From Nematostella vectensis (taxonomy: Eukaryota > Cnidaria > Anthozoa > Actiniaria > Edwardsiidae): DNA of 64,000 nucleotides. The notes beneath the pieces are model-generated. The model saw only the letters and a list, made by a program, of their open reading frames with translations. It had not been told where the DNA came from and did not search any database. Position numbers and translations under genes: made by a program. The number at the start of each line of letters is the position of its first letter. Position 1 is the stretch's first letter. The stretch spans positions 15,017,408 through 15,081,407 of the forward strand of contig NC_064046.1 in NCBI RefSeq assembly GCF_932526225.1, given 5' to 3'. Below are positions 8,275-21,283 of the stretch, one piece after another.

Positions 8275-9232
8275 TGAAGGTTTTGACATTTCAACCTTAC
8301 ATCCGCATGAAATTAATGCCTAATATCGAGTGCCCTACAGTAAGTGTTTTGCAGTCAAGTTGTTTTCTGTTAGTAGGTAAAAAATTATTCTAAATAATAG
8401 TAATCATAGCTATGGTCACCACTTACACATATAGCACTTGTAATAAAAAGAAAGAAAAATTATATATATGCAGTCAAACAACAGAATTGCATGATAACCT
8501 TGAATATATTGAATAAAGGACTGCAAAAAAACATCTTTTGTACTAGTTGCTTGAATTGACCCTTGGCTATTTTTAGCTGAATTCCCCTCCCCCTCTAAAA
8601 AAGAAAATAATAATAATAATAGAACAAAACTAAAAAGAAAACAAACACAACAGAGACCCCCACCAACAATTTTGATTTTTTTTACTTTCCTTTAAAAGGG
8701 GAGTGTCATGGTTAAGAGATTTGCAATAGCTCTAGAGCCCTGACACAATGAACTTCAGTGAAATTCTAATACTGACTTATGAGCTTTTGGTACATGTGGG
8801 AGACTTTAAACAAAACAAAAAAAATGACCACAAACTGTCCATTAACATAGTTTTCAATATAATATTGCATATTATTTAATAAGGTATTGACAGCTTTTAA
8901 AAAGTTCAACTGTTTGTTGACACTTAAAAGCCTACAATAATCACTGACTCCAGACATGCGCAGTACTATGTTGCTGCCCCTTTAAAGTAAAATACATCTT
9001 TACTTAGTCAGCGTAGACAAATTGCGGATTTTGTCAATATTCTAATATGAAGATGTCAATATTCTCCCCCCTTTCGTCTTTATTTCTATTTATTTTATGA
9101 TTTTCACATGATACCAAAACAGCGTCTTTTTTCTTCGCTAATTTGATGTCATGTACACAATAAAAGAGATGCGCCCGTGCGCATGGCGAGTCCCCAAGGG
9201 ACCCAAGACGCCCAAATAGACCTCTATTTTTT

Positions 9233-9509
9233 GTCATCCACAATCTCGGCGAGCTGTGCGTGGCGTAACCGTATTACAGGCCTGGGATCCTGGTTATTGT
9301 CCTCCCCATTAATGCGCGGGTTGGGATAACCTTGCAAGAGTGTTGTACAGCATATTCGCTCGGAAATATCGGTGCTTGGGGCCTTCGGGTTCTTTACAGC
9401 CTTCCGTAAAAGCCTTGTGCTGCCATACCGATTGGGTAATCCGTATGTATGGTTTCCGTTTTGTTCTTCAGACCGGGTTCGATCCCAGGCCAATGGGCTT
9501 TTTTTTTTT
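9233..9509 (+). ncRNA. Pol III-type cassette, unit 5
   Basis: A box 9261-9271, B box 9476-9486, T11 end. Confidence 0.55.
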
Positions 9510-10157
9510 AATTCCTTTTTTTTTTCTTTGTGCTGGACCCCCTTAATCCTGATAGGTTTTGCGCAAAAATAATAAAAACAAGTGAGTTTGCAAAATAAGC
9601 TTGCTAGATTTATTGATTATATGTATTCAATTTGTTCCTAGGAAGTTAACAAAAAACACAAAGCAAAGAGTTTGAGGAAGTAAACAAGTATGCAAACTTT
9701 AATGTTCTATTTGATGGGGCGCATTTTGTACAGGGAAGCATACATAGAATGCTTAACTGGTGGAGAGGGGAGAGGTAACAGTTTATTGAGCATAATGTCA
9801 ACAATAGCAGGGGGAAGGGTGGGGCACTCTCTTCATACAATATTGCAGTTGTTACCTATTATTAAATAAGTTTGTAAGATATATTTGTTTATTAAGCAAG
9901 GTCTATTTCTGAGACAAGCAAACTCAAGTAAGAGCTGTTGAAATAACAGGTGAGTGTTAAAAAAAACAATTATCTGATTAGAAAACTAATGTAGATTCCT
10001 TTGCACCAAATTAAGAACAAACTTCATTTTGTTTGTTATTTATGAGGAACGAGATGAGCTCTACAAGCCCAAGAAGAAATATGTATTGCTCATCTAAATT
10101 ATACAAGTAAATAATAATATTAAAAAAAATTACTGTAAGTAATTAGAGTGGTTTTCA

Positions 10158-10274
10158 TTAACCCGTGAAACAAAGTGTGATAGTTAAACGGTAATAGTTA
10201 GTAAAACACAAAAATGTACAATAGAATCAGATCACAACAAAGTGTAATACGCTAAAGCGTAGTTCACGGGTTAA
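10158..10274. mobile_element. piggyBac-like MITE copy 6
   Basis: Ends intact; interior variant TGTACAAT with CACAAC, a mix of the two types. Confidence 0.65.
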
Positions 10275-11244
10275 TGAAGGTTTTGACATTTCAACCTTAC
10301 ATCCACACGAAAGTAATGCCTAATATCGAGTGCCCTACAGTAAGTGTTTTGCAGTCAAGTTGTTTTCTGTTAGTAGGTAAAAAATTATTCTAAATAATAG
10401 TAATCATAGCTATGGTCACCACTTACACATATAGCACTTGTAATGAAAAGAAAGAAAATATATATATATATATGCAGTCAAACAACAGAATTGCATGATA
10501 ACAATGAATATATTGAATAAAGGACTGCAAAAAAACATCTTTTGTACTAGTTGCTTGAATTGACCCTTGACTATTTTTAGCTGAATTCCCCTCCCCCTCT
10601 AAAAAAGAATATAATAATAATAATAGAACAAAACTAAAAAGAAAACAAACACAACAGAAACCCTTACCAACAATTTTAATTTTTTTTTACTTTCCTTTAA
10701 AGGGGGAGTGTCATGTTTAAGAGATTTGCAATAGCTCTAGAGCCATGACACAATGAACTTCAGTGAAATTCTAATACTGACTTATGAGCTTTTGGTACAT
10801 GTGGGAGACTTTAAACAAAACAAAAAAAAAAAAAATGACCACAAACTGTCCATTAACATAGTTTTCAATATAATATTGCATATTATTTAATAAGGTATTG
10901 ACAGCTTTTAAAAAGTTCAACTGTTTGTAGACACTTAAAAGCCTACAATAAACACTGACTCCAGACATGCGCAGTACTATGCTGCTGCCCCTTTAAAGTA
11001 AAATACAGCTTTACTTAGTCAGCGTAGACAATATTGCGGATTTTGTCAATATTCTAATATAAATATGTCAATATTCTCCCCCCTTACGTCTTTATTTCTA
11101 TTTATTTTATGCTTTTCACATGATACCAAAACAGCGTCTTTTTTCTTCGCTAATTTGATGTCATGTACACAATAAAAGAGATGCGCCCGTGTGCATGGCG
11201 AGTCCCCAAGGGACCCAAGACGCCCAAATAGACCTCTATTTTTT

Positions 11245-11520
11245 GTCATCCACAATCTCGGCGAGCTGTGCGTGGCGTAACCGTATTACAGGCCTGGGAT
11301 CCTGGTTATTGTCCTCCCCATTAATGCGCGGGTTGGGATAACCTTGCAAGAGTGTTGTACAGCATATTCGCTCGGAAATATCGGTGCTTGGGGCCTTCGG
11401 GTTCTTTACAGCCTTCCGTAAAAGCCTTGTGCTGCCATACCGATTGGGTAATCCGTATGTATGGATTCCGTTTTGTTCTTCAGACCGGGTTCGATCCCAG
11501 GCCAATGGGCTTTTTTTTTT
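11245..11520 (+). ncRNA. Pol III-type cassette, unit 6
   Basis: A box 11273-11283, B box 11488-11498, T10. TATGGATTCC replaces TATGGTTTCC. The upstream hairpin is in the G-U intermediate state (11181-11196). Confidence 0.55.
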
Positions 11521-12167
11521 AGTTCGTTTTTTTTTCTTTGTGCTGGACCCCTTAATCCTGATAGGTTTTGCGCAAAAATAATTAAAAAAGTGAGTTTGCA
11601 AATAAAGCTTGCTAGATTTATTGATTATATGTATTCAATTTGTTCCTAGGAAGTTAACAAAAAACACAAAGCAAAGAGTTTGAGGAAGTAAACAAGTATG
11701 TGAACTTTAATGTTCTATTTGAAGGGGTGCATTTTGTACAGGGAAGCATACATAGAATGCTTAACTGGTGGAGAGGGAAGAGATAAAAGTTTATTGAGCA
11801 TAATTTCAACAATAGCAGGGGAAAGAGAGGGGCACTCTATTCATACAATATGGCAGTTGTTACCTATTATTAAATAAGTTTGTAACATGTCTTTGTTTAT
11901 TAAGCAAGGTCTATTTCTGAGACAAGCAAACTCAAGTAAGGCTGTTGAAATAACAGGTGAGTGTTAAAAGAAAAACAATTATCTGATTAGAAAACTACTG
12001 TAGATTCCTTTGCACCAAAATAAGAACAAACTTCATTTTGTTTGTTATTTATGAGGAACGAGATGAGCTCTACAAAGCCATAAAGAAATATGTATTGCTC
12101 ATCTAAATTATACAAGTAAATAATAATATTAAAAAAAAACTACTGTAAGTAATTAGAGTGGTTTTCA

Positions 12168-12284
12168 TTAACCCGTGAAACAAAGTGTGATAGTTAAACG
12201 GTAATAGTTAGTAAAACACAAAAAAGTACAATAGAATCAGATCACCACAAAGTGTAATACGCTAAAGCGTAGTTCACGGGTTAA
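12168..12284. mobile_element. piggyBac-like MITE copy 7
   Basis: Ends intact, type B interior. Confidence 0.65.
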
Positions 12285-13257
12285 TGAAGGTTTTGACATT
12301 TCAACCTTACATCCACATGAAAGTAATGCCTATTATCGAGTGCCCTACAGTAAGTGTTTTGCAGTCAAGTTGTTTTCTGTTAGTAGGTAAAAAAATATTC
12401 TAAATATTCTAAATAATAGTAATCATAGCTATGGTCACCACTTACACATATAGAACTTGTAATGAAAAGAAAGAAAAAAAAAATATTTATATGCAGTCAA
12501 TCAACAGAATTGCATGATAACCTTGAATATATTGAATAAAGGACTGCAAAAAACATCTTTTGTACTAGTTGCTTGAATTGACCCTTGGCTATTTTTAGCT
12601 GACATCCCCTCCCCCTCTAAAAAAGAAAATAATAATAATAATAGAACAAAACTAAAAAGAAAACAAACACAACAGAAACCCTTACAAACAATTTTGATTT
12701 TTTTTTACTTTCCTTTAAAGGGGGAGTTTCATGTTTAAGAGATTTGCAATAGCTCTAGAGCCCTGACACAATGAACTTCAGTGAAATTCTAATACTACCT
12801 TATGAGCTTTTGGTACATGTGGGAGACTTTAAACAAAACAAAAAAAAATGACCACAAACTGTTAATTAACATAGTTTTCAATATAATATTGCATATTATT
12901 TAATAAGGTATTCACAGCTTTAAAAAAGTTTAACTGTTTGTTGACACTTAAAAGCCTACAATAATCACTGACTCCAGACATGCGCAGTACTATGTTGCTG
13001 CCCCTTTAAAGTAAAATACAGCTTTACTTAGTCAGCGTAGACAAAATTGCGGATTTTGTCAATATTCTAATATGAATATGTCAATATTTTCCCCCTTTAC
13101 GTCTTTTTTTCTATTTATTTTATGCTTTTCACATGATACCAAAACAGCGTCTTTTTTCTTCGCTAATTTGATGTCATGTACACAATAAAAGAGATGCGCC
13201 CGTGTGCATGGCGAGTCCCCAAGGGACCCAAGACGCCCAAATAGACCTCTATTTTTT

Positions 13258-13533
13258 GTCATCCACAATCTCGGCGAGCTGTGCGTGGCGTAACCGTATT
13301 ACAGGCCTGGGATCCTGGTTATTGTCCTCCCCATTAATGCGCGGGTTGGGATAACCTTGCAAGAGTGTTGTACAGCATATTCGCTCGGAAATATCGGTGC
13401 TTGGGGCCTTCGGGTTCTTTACAGCCTTCCGTAAAAGCCTTGTGCTGCCATACCGATTGGGTAATCCGTATGTATGGATTCCGTTTTGTTCTTCAGACCG
13501 GGTTCGATCCCAGGCCAATGGGCTTTTTTTTTT
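13258..13533 (+). ncRNA. Pol III-type cassette, unit 7
   Basis: A box 13286-13296, B box 13501-13511, T10. Same variants as unit 6, including the G-U hairpin at 13194-13209. Confidence 0.55.
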
Positions 13534-14180
13534 AGTTCGTTTTTTTTTCTTTGTGCTGGACCCCTTAATCCTGATAGGTTTTGCGCAAAAATAATTAAAA
13601 AAGTGAGTTTGCAAATAAAGCTTGCTAGATTTATTGATTATATGTATTCAATTTGTTCCTAGGAAGTTAACAAAAAACACAAAGCAAAGAGTTTGAGGAA
13701 GTAAACAAGTATGTGAACTTTAATGTTCTATTTGAAGGGGTGCATTTTGTACAGGGAAGCATACATAGAATGCTTAACTGGTGGAGAGGGAAGAGATAAA
13801 AGTTTATTGAGCATAATTTCAACAATAGCAGGGGAAAGAGAGGGGCACTCTATTCATACAATATGGCAGTTGTTACCTATTATTAAATAAGTTTGTAACA
13901 TGTCTTTGTTTATTAAGCAAGGTCTATTTCTGAGACAAGCAAACTCAAGTAAGGCTGTTGAAATAACAGGTGAGTGTTAAAAGAAAAACAATTATCTGAT
14001 TAGAAAACTACTGTAGATTCCTTTGCACCAAAATAAGAACAAACTTCATTTTGTTTGTTATTTATGAGGAACGAGATGAGCTCTACAAAGCCATAAAGAA
14101 ATATGTATTGCTCATCTAAATTATACAAGTAAATAATAATATTAAAAAAAAACTACTGTAAGTAATTAGAGTGGTTTTCA

Positions 14181-14297
14181 TTAACCCGTGAAACAAAGTG
14201 TGATAGTTAAACGGTAATAGTTAGTAAAACACAAAAAAGTACAATAGAATCAGATCACCACAAAGTGTAATACGCTAAAGCGTAGTTCACGGGTTAA
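14181..14297. mobile_element. piggyBac-like MITE copy 8
   Basis: Ends intact, type B interior. Confidence 0.65.
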
Positions 14298-15270
14298 TGA
14301 AGGTTTTGACATTTCAACCTTACATCCACATGAAAGTAATGCCTATTATCGAGTGCCCTACAGTAAGTGTTTTGCAGTCAAGTTGTTTTCTGTTAGTAGG
14401 TAAAAAAATATTCTAAATATTCTAAATAATAGTAATCATAGCTATGGTCACCACTTACACATATAGAACTTGTAATGAAAAGAAAGAAAAAAAAAATATT
14501 TATATGCAGTCAATCAACAGAATTGCATGATAACCTTGAATATATTGAATAAAGGACTGCAAAAAACATCTTTTGTACTAGTTGCTTGAATTGACCCTTG
14601 GCTATTTTTAGCTGACATCCCCTCCCCCTCTAAAAAAGAAAATAATAATAATAATAGAACAAAACTAAAAAGAAAACAAACACAACAGAAACCCTTACAA
14701 ACAATTTTGATTTTTTTTTACTTTCCTCTAAAGGGGGAGTTTCATGTTTAAGAGATTTGCAATAGCTCTAGAGCCCTGACACAATGAACTTCAGTGAAAT
14801 TCTAATACTACCTTATGAGCTTTTGGTACATGTGGGAGACTTTAAACAAAACAAAAAAAAATGACCACAAACTGTTAATTAACATAGTTTTCAATATAAT
14901 ATTGCATATTATTTAATAAGGTATTCACAGCTTTAAAAAAGTTTAACTGTTTGTTGACACTTAAAAGCCTACAATAATCACTGACTCCAGACATGCGCAG
15001 TACTATGTTGCTGCCCCTTTAAAGTAAAATACAGCTTTACTTAGTCAGCGTAGACAAAATTGCGGATTTTGTCAATATTCTAATATGAAGATGTCAATAT
15101 TCTCCCCCCTTTCGTCTTTATTTCTATTTATTTTATAATTTTCACATGATACCAAAACAGCGTCTTTTTTCTTCGCTAATTTGATGTCATGTACACAATA
15201 AAAGAGATGCGCCCGTGCGCATGGCGAGTCCCCAAGGGACCCAAGACGCCCAAATAGACCTCTATTTTTT

Positions 15271-15545
15271 GTCATCCACAATCTCGGCGAGCTGTGCGTG
15301 GCGTAACCGTATTACAGGCCTGGGATCCTGGTTATTGTCCTCCCTATTAATGCGCGGGTTGGGATAACCTTGCAAGAGTGTTGTACAGCATATTCGTTTG
15401 GAAATATCGGTGCTTGGGGCCTTCGGGTTCTTTACAGCCTTCCGTAAAAGCCTTGTGCTGCCATACCGATTGGGTAATCCGTATGTATGGTTTCCGTTTT
15501 GTTCTTCAGACCAGGTTCGATCCCAGGCCAATGGGCTTTTTTTTT
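15271..15545 (+). ncRNA. Pol III-type cassette, unit 8
   Basis: A box 15299-15309, B box 15514-15524, T9. Private changes: CGTTTGG for CGCTCGG, and CCAGG for CCGGG in the T-arm-like stem. Confidence 0.55.
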
Positions 15546-16194
15546 AATTCCTTTTTTTTCTTTGTGCTGGACCCCCTTAATCCTGATAGGTTTTGCGCAA
15601 AAATAATAAAAAACAAGTGAGTTTGCAAAATAAGCTTGCTAGATTTATTGATTATATGTATTCAATTTGTTCCTAGGAAGTTAACAAAAAACACAAAGCA
15701 AAGAGTTTGAGGAAGTAAACAAGTATGCCAACTTTAATGTTCTATTTGAAGGGGCGCATTTTGTACAGGGAAGCATACATAGAATGCTTAACTGGTGGAG
15801 AGGGGAGAGGTAACAGTTTATTGAGCATAATGTCAACAATAGCAGGGGGAAGGGAGGGGCACTCTCTTTATACAATATTGCAGTTGTTACCTATTATTAA
15901 ATAAGTTTGTAACATGTCTTTGTTTATTAAGCAAGGTCTATTTCTGAGACAAGCAAACTCAAGTAAGGCTGTTGAAAAAACAGGTGAGTGTTAAAAGAAA
16001 AACAATTATCTGATTAGAAAACTAATGTAGATTCCTTTGCACCAAATTAAGAACAAACTTCATTTTGTTTGTTATTTATGAGGAACGAGATGAGCTCTAC
16101 AAGCCCAAGAAGAAATATGTATTGCTCATCTAAATTATACAAGTAAATAATAATATTAAAAAAGAATTACTGTAAGTAATTAGAGTGGTTTTCA

Positions 16195-16311
16195 TTAACC
16201 CGTGAAACAAAGTGTGATAGTTAAACGGTAATAGTTAGTAAAACACAAAAATGAACAATAGAATCAGATCACAACAAAGTGTAATACGCTAAAGCGTAGT
16301 TCACGGGTTAA
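16195..16311. mobile_element. piggyBac-like MITE copy 9
   Basis: Ends intact; interior variant TGAACAAT, CACAAC. Confidence 0.65.
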
Positions 16312-17214
16312 TGAAGGTTTTGACATTTCAACCTTACATCCACACGAAAGTAATGCCTAATATCGAGTGCCCTACAGTAAGTGTTTTGCAGTCAAGTTTT
16401 TTTCTGTTAGTAGGTAAAAAATTATTCTAAATAATAGTAATCATAGCTATGGTCACCACTTACACATATAGCACTTGTAATGAAAAGAAAGAAAATATAT
16501 ATATATATGCAGTCAAACAACGGAATTGCATGATAACCTTGAATATATTGAATAAAGGTTTGCAAAAAAACATCTTTTGTACTAGTTGCTTGAATTGACC
16601 CTTGGCTATTTTTAGCTGAATTCCCCTCCCCCTCTAAAAAAGAAAATAATAATAATAATAATAGAACAAAACTAAAAAGAAAACAAACACAACAGAAACC
16701 CTTACCAACAATTTTGATTTTTTTTTACTTTCCTTTAAAGGGGGAGTGTCATGTTGAAGAGATTTGCAATAGCTCTAGAGCCCTGACACAATGAACTTCA
16801 GTGAAATTCTAATACTGACTTATGAGCTTTTGGTACATGTGGGAGACTTTAAACAAAACAAAAAAAATGACCACAAACTGTCCATTAACATAGTTTTCAT
16901 TATAATATTGCATATTATTTAATAAGGTATTGACAGCTTTTAAAAAGTTCAACTGTTTTTTTAGACACTTAAAAGCCTACAATAAACACTGACTCCAGAC
17001 ATGTGCAGTACTATGCTGCTGCCCCTTTAAAGTAAAATACAGCTTTACTTAGTCAGCGTAGACAATATTGCGGATTTTGTCAATATTCTAATATGAATAT
17101 GTCAATATTCTCCCCCTTTACGTCTTTATTTCTATTTATTTTATGCTTTTCACATGATACCAAAACAGCGTCTTTTTTCTTCGCTAATTTGATGTCATGT
17201 ACACAATAAAAGAG

Positions 17215-17230
17215 ATGCACCCGTGTGCAT
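17215..17230 (+). repeat. Compensated hairpin ATGCAC-CCGT-GTGCAT
   Basis: Both members of one base pair are changed relative to ATGCGC-CCGT-GCGCAT (G-C to A-T), so the stem stays perfect. Units 6 and 7 hold the single-change G-U form. Confidence 0.8.
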
Positions 17231-17278
17231 GGCGAGTCCCCAAGGGACCCAAGACGCCCAAATAGACCTCTTTTTTTT

Positions 17279-17553
17279 GTCATCCACAATCTTGGCGAGC
17301 TGTGCGTGGCGTAACCGTGTTACAGGCCTGGGATCCTGGTTATTGTCCTCCCCATTAATGCGCGGGTTGGGATAACCTTGCAAGAGTGTTGTACAGCATA
17401 TTCGTTCGGAAATATCGTTGCTTGGGGCCTTCGGGTTCTTTACAGCCTTCCGTAAAAGCCTTGTGCTGCCATACCGATTGGGTAATCCGTATGTATGGTT
17501 TCCGTTTTGTTCTTCAGACCGGGTTCGATCCCAGGCCAATGGGGTTTTTTTTT
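17279..17553 (+). ncRNA. Pol III-type cassette, unit 9
   Basis: A box 17307-17317, B box 17522-17532, T9. GGGG replaces GGGC before the terminator and the upstream T-run is T8. Several private changes (ATCGTTGC, CCGTGTTAC). Confidence 0.5.
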
Positions 17554-18095
17554 AGTTTGTTTTTTTTTCTTTGTGCTGGACCCCCTTAATCCTGATAGGT
17601 TTTGCGCAAAAATAATAAAAAAAGTGAGTTTGCAAAATAAGCTTGCTAGATTTATTGATTATATGTATTCAATTTGTTCCTAGGAAGTTAACAAAAAACA
17701 CAAAGCAAAGAGTTTGAGGAAGTAAACAAGTATGTGAACTTTAATGTTCTATTTGAAGGGTTGCATTTTGTACAGGGAAGCATACATAGAATGCTTAACT
17801 GGTGGAGAGGGAAGAGGTAAAAGTTTATTGAGCATAATTTCAACAATAGCAGGGGGAAGGGTGGGGCACTCTCTTCATACAAAATTGCAGTTTTTACCTA
17901 TTATTAAATAAGTTTGTAACATGTCTTTGATTATGAAGCAAGGTCTATTTCTGAGACAAGCAAACTCAAGTAAGGCTGTTGAAATAACAGGTGAGTGTTA
18001 AAAGAAAAACAATTATCTGATTAGAAAACTACTGTAGATTCCTTTGCACCAAAATAAGAACAAACTTCATTTTGTTTGTTATTTATGAGGAACGA

Positions 18096-18137
18096 GATAA
18101 GCTCTACAAAGCCATAAAAAAATATGTATTGCTTATC
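18096..18137. repeat. Compensated hairpin GATAAGC / GCTTATC (unit 9)
   Basis: Both 7 bp arms carry the complementary change relative to the usual GATGAGC/GCTCATC. Confidence 0.8.
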
Positions 18138-18201
18138 TAAATTATACAAGTAAATAATAATATTAAAAAAGAACTAATGTAAGTAATTAGAGTGGTTTTC
18201 A

Positions 18202-18318
18202 TTAACCCATGAAACAAAGTGTGATAGTTAAACGGTAATAGTTAGTAAAACACAAAAAAGTACAATAGAATAAGATCACCACAAAGTGTAAGACGCTAAA
18301 GCGTAGTTCACGGGTTAA
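18202..18318. mobile_element. piggyBac-like MITE copy 10
   Basis: Left end CCCATGAA (one mismatch with the right end); interior variants AATAAGATC and AAGACGC. Confidence 0.6.
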
Positions 18319-19278
18319 TGAAGGTTTTGACATTTCAACCTTACATCCACATGAAAGTAATGCCTATTATCGAGTGCCCTACAGTTAGTGTTTTGCAGTC
18401 AAGTTGTTTTCTGTTAGTAGGTAAAAAAATATTCTAAATAATAGTAATCATAGCTATGGTCACCACTTACACATATAGCACTTGTAATGAAAAGAAAGAA
18501 AAAATATGTATATGCAGTCAAACAACAGAATTGCATGATAACATTGAATATATTGAATAAAGGACTGCAAAAAAAACAGCTTTTGTACTAGTTGCTTGAA
18601 CTGATCCTTGGCTATTTTTAGCTGAATTCCCCTCCCCCTCTAAAAAAGAAAATAATAATAATAATAGAACAAAACTAAAAAGAAAACAAACACAGCAGAG
18701 ACCCCCACCAACAATTTTGATTTTTTTTACTTTCCTTTAAAGGGGGAGTGTCATGTTTAAGAGATTTGCAATAGCTCTAGAGCCCTGACACAATGAACTT
18801 CAGTGAAATTCTAATACTGACTTATGAGCTTTTGGTACATGTGGGAGACTTTAAACAAAACAAAAAAAATGACCACAAACTGTCCATTAACATAGTTTTC
18901 AATATAATATTGCATATTATTTAATAAAGTATTAACAGCTTTTAAAAAGTTTAACTGTTTGTAGACACTGAAAAGCCTACAATAAACACTGACTCCAGAC
19001 ATGCGCAGTACTATGCTGCTGCCCCTTTAAAGTAAAATACAGCTTCACTTAGTCAGCGTAGACAATATTGCGGATTTTGTCAATATTCTAATATGAATAT
19101 GTCAATATTCTCCTCCCTTTCGTCTTTATTTCTCTTTATTTTATGCTTTTCACATGATACAAAAACAGCGTCTTTTTTCTTCGCTAATTTGATGTCATGT
19201 ACACAATAAAAGAGATGCGCCCGTGCGCATGGCGAGACCCCAAGGGACCCAAGACGCCCAAATAGACCTCTATTTTTT

Positions 19279-19554
19279 GTCATCCACAATGTCGGCGAGC
19301 TGTGCGTGGCGTAACCGTATTACAGGCCTGGGATCCTGGTTATTGTCCTCAACATTAATGCGCGGGTTGGGATAACCTTGCAAGAGTGTTGTACAGCATA
19401 TTCGCTCGGAAATATCGGTGCTTGGGGCCTTCGGGTTCTTTACAGCCTTCCGTAAAAGCCTTGTGCTGCCATACCGATTGGGTAATCCGTATGTATGGTT
19501 TCCGTTTTGTTCTTCAGACCGGGTTCGATCCCAGGCCAATGGGCTTTTTTTTTT
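19279..19554 (+). ncRNA. Pol III-type cassette, unit 10
   Basis: A box 19307-19317, B box 19522-19532, T10. CCTCAACATT replaces CCTCCCCATT, which weakens the 40 nt hairpin; AATGTCGGCG is shared with units 11-13. Confidence 0.55.
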
Positions 19555-20202
19555 AGTTCGTTTTTTTTTCTTTGTGCTGGACCCCCTTAATCCTGATAGG
19601 TTTTGCGCAAAAATAATAAAAAAAGTGAGTTTGCAAAATAAGCTTGCTAGATTTATTGATTATATGTATTTAATTTGTTCCTAGGAAGTTAACAAAAAAC
19701 ACAAAGCAAAGAGTTTGAGGAAGTAAACAAGTATGTGAACTTTAATGTTCTATTTGAAGGGGTGCATTTTGTACAGGGAAGCATACATAGAATGCTTAAC
19801 TGGTGGAGAGGGAAGAGGTAAAAGTTTATTGAGCATAATTTCAACAATAGCAGGGGGAAGGGTGGTGCACTCTCTTCATACAAAATTGCAGTTGTTACCT
19901 ATTATTAAATAAGTTTGTAAGATATATTTGTTTATTAAGCAAGGTCTATTTCTGAGACAAGCAAACTCAAGTAAGAGCTGTTGAAATAACAGGTGAGTGT
20001 TAAAAAAAAACAATTATCTGATTAGAAAACTAATGTAGATTCCTTTGCACTAAATTAAGAACAAATTTCATTTTGTTTGTTATTTATGAGGAACGAGATG
20101 AGCTCTACAAGGCCAAGAAGAAATATGTATTGCTCATCTAAATTATACAAGTAAATAATAATATTTAAAAAGAATTACTGTAAGTAATTAGAGTGGTTTT
20201 CA

Positions 20203-20319
20203 TTAACCCGTGAAACAAAGTGTGATAGTTAAACGGTAATAGTTAGTAAAACACAAAAATGAACAATAGAATCAGATCACAACAAAGTGTAATACGCTAA
20301 AGCGTAGTTCACGGGTTAA
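20203..20319. mobile_element. piggyBac-like MITE copy 11
   Basis: Ends intact; interior TGAACAAT, CACAAC. Confidence 0.65.
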
Positions 20320-21283
20320 TGAAGGTTTTGACATTTCAACCTTACATCCACACGAAAGTAATGCCTAATATCGAGTGCCCTACAGTAAGTGTTTTGCAAT
20401 CAAGTTGTTTTCTGTTAGTAGGTAAAAAATTATTCTAAATAATAGTAATCATAGCTATGGTCACCACTTACACATATAGCACTTGTAATGAAAAGAAAGA
20501 AAATATAGATATATATGCAGTCATACAACAGAATTGCATGATAACCTTGAATATATTGATTAAAGGACAGCAAAAAAACATCTTTTGTACTAGTTGCTTG
20601 AATTGACCCTTGGCTATTTTTAGCTGAATTCCCCTCCCCCTCTAAAAAAGAAAATAATAATAATAATAATAGAACAAAACTAAAAAGAAATCAAACACAA
20701 CAGAAACCCTTACCAACAATTTTGATTTTTTTTACTTTCCTTTAAAGGGGGAGTGTCATGTTTAAGAGATTTGCAATAGCTCTAGAGCCCTGACACAATG
20801 AACTTCAGTGAAATTCTAATAGTGACTTATGAGCTTTTGGTACATGTGGGAGACTTTAAACAAAACAAAAAAAATGACCACAAACTGTCCATTAACATAG
20901 TTTTCAATGTAATATTGCATATTATTTAATAAGGTATTGACAGCTTTTAAAAAGTTCAACTGTTTGTAGACACTTAAAAGCCTACAATAAACACTGACTC
21001 CAGACATGCGCAGTACTATGCTGCTGCCCCTTTAAAGTAAAATACAGCTTCACTTAGTCAGCGTAGACAATATTGTGGATTTTGTCAATATTCTAATATG
21101 AATATGTCAATATTCTCCCCCCTTACGTCTTTATTTCTATTTATTTTATGCTTTTCACATGATACCAAAACAGCGTCTTTTTTCTTCGCTAATTTGATGT
21201 CATGTACACAATAAAAGAGATGCGCCCGTGCGCATGGCGAGACCCCAAGGGACCCAAGACGCCCAAATAGACCTCTATTTTTT

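Larger units (their letters stand above)
7799..10157 (+). repeat. Unit 5 (long form, 359 bp duplication)
   Basis: 2359 bp. It carries the same duplication and junction as unit 1, at 7799-8157. Spacer type A. Downstream of the duplication its cassette resembles unit 2 rather than unit 1. Confidence 0.95.
10158..12167 (+). repeat. Unit 6
   Basis: 2010 bp. From about 11.1 kb on it is nearly identical to unit 7 at an offset of 2013. Spacer type B with AACATGTCTTTG. Confidence 0.95.
12168..14180 (+). repeat. Unit 7
   Basis: 2013 bp, a near-identical neighbour of unit 6 (roughly 11.1-13.05 kb matches 13.1-15.06 kb). A shared ATTCTAAAT duplication lies near 12405 and 14418. Spacer type B. Confidence 0.95.
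14181..16194 (+). repeat. Unit 8 (mosaic spacer)
   Basis: 2014 bp. The 3' spacer starts as type B (AACATGTCTTTG, AAAGAAAAACAAT) and becomes type A (ACTAATGTAG, CCAAATTAAG) near 16005-16025. Confidence 0.95.
16195..18201 (+). repeat. Unit 9
   Basis: 2007 bp. It carries both paired-change hairpins: ATGCAC/GTGCAT at 17215-17230 and GATAAGC/GCTTATC at 18096-18137. Spacer type B. Confidence 0.95.
18202..20202 (+). repeat. Unit 10
   Basis: 2001 bp, near-identical to unit 12 at an offset of about 4006. Spacer type A. Confidence 0.95.
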
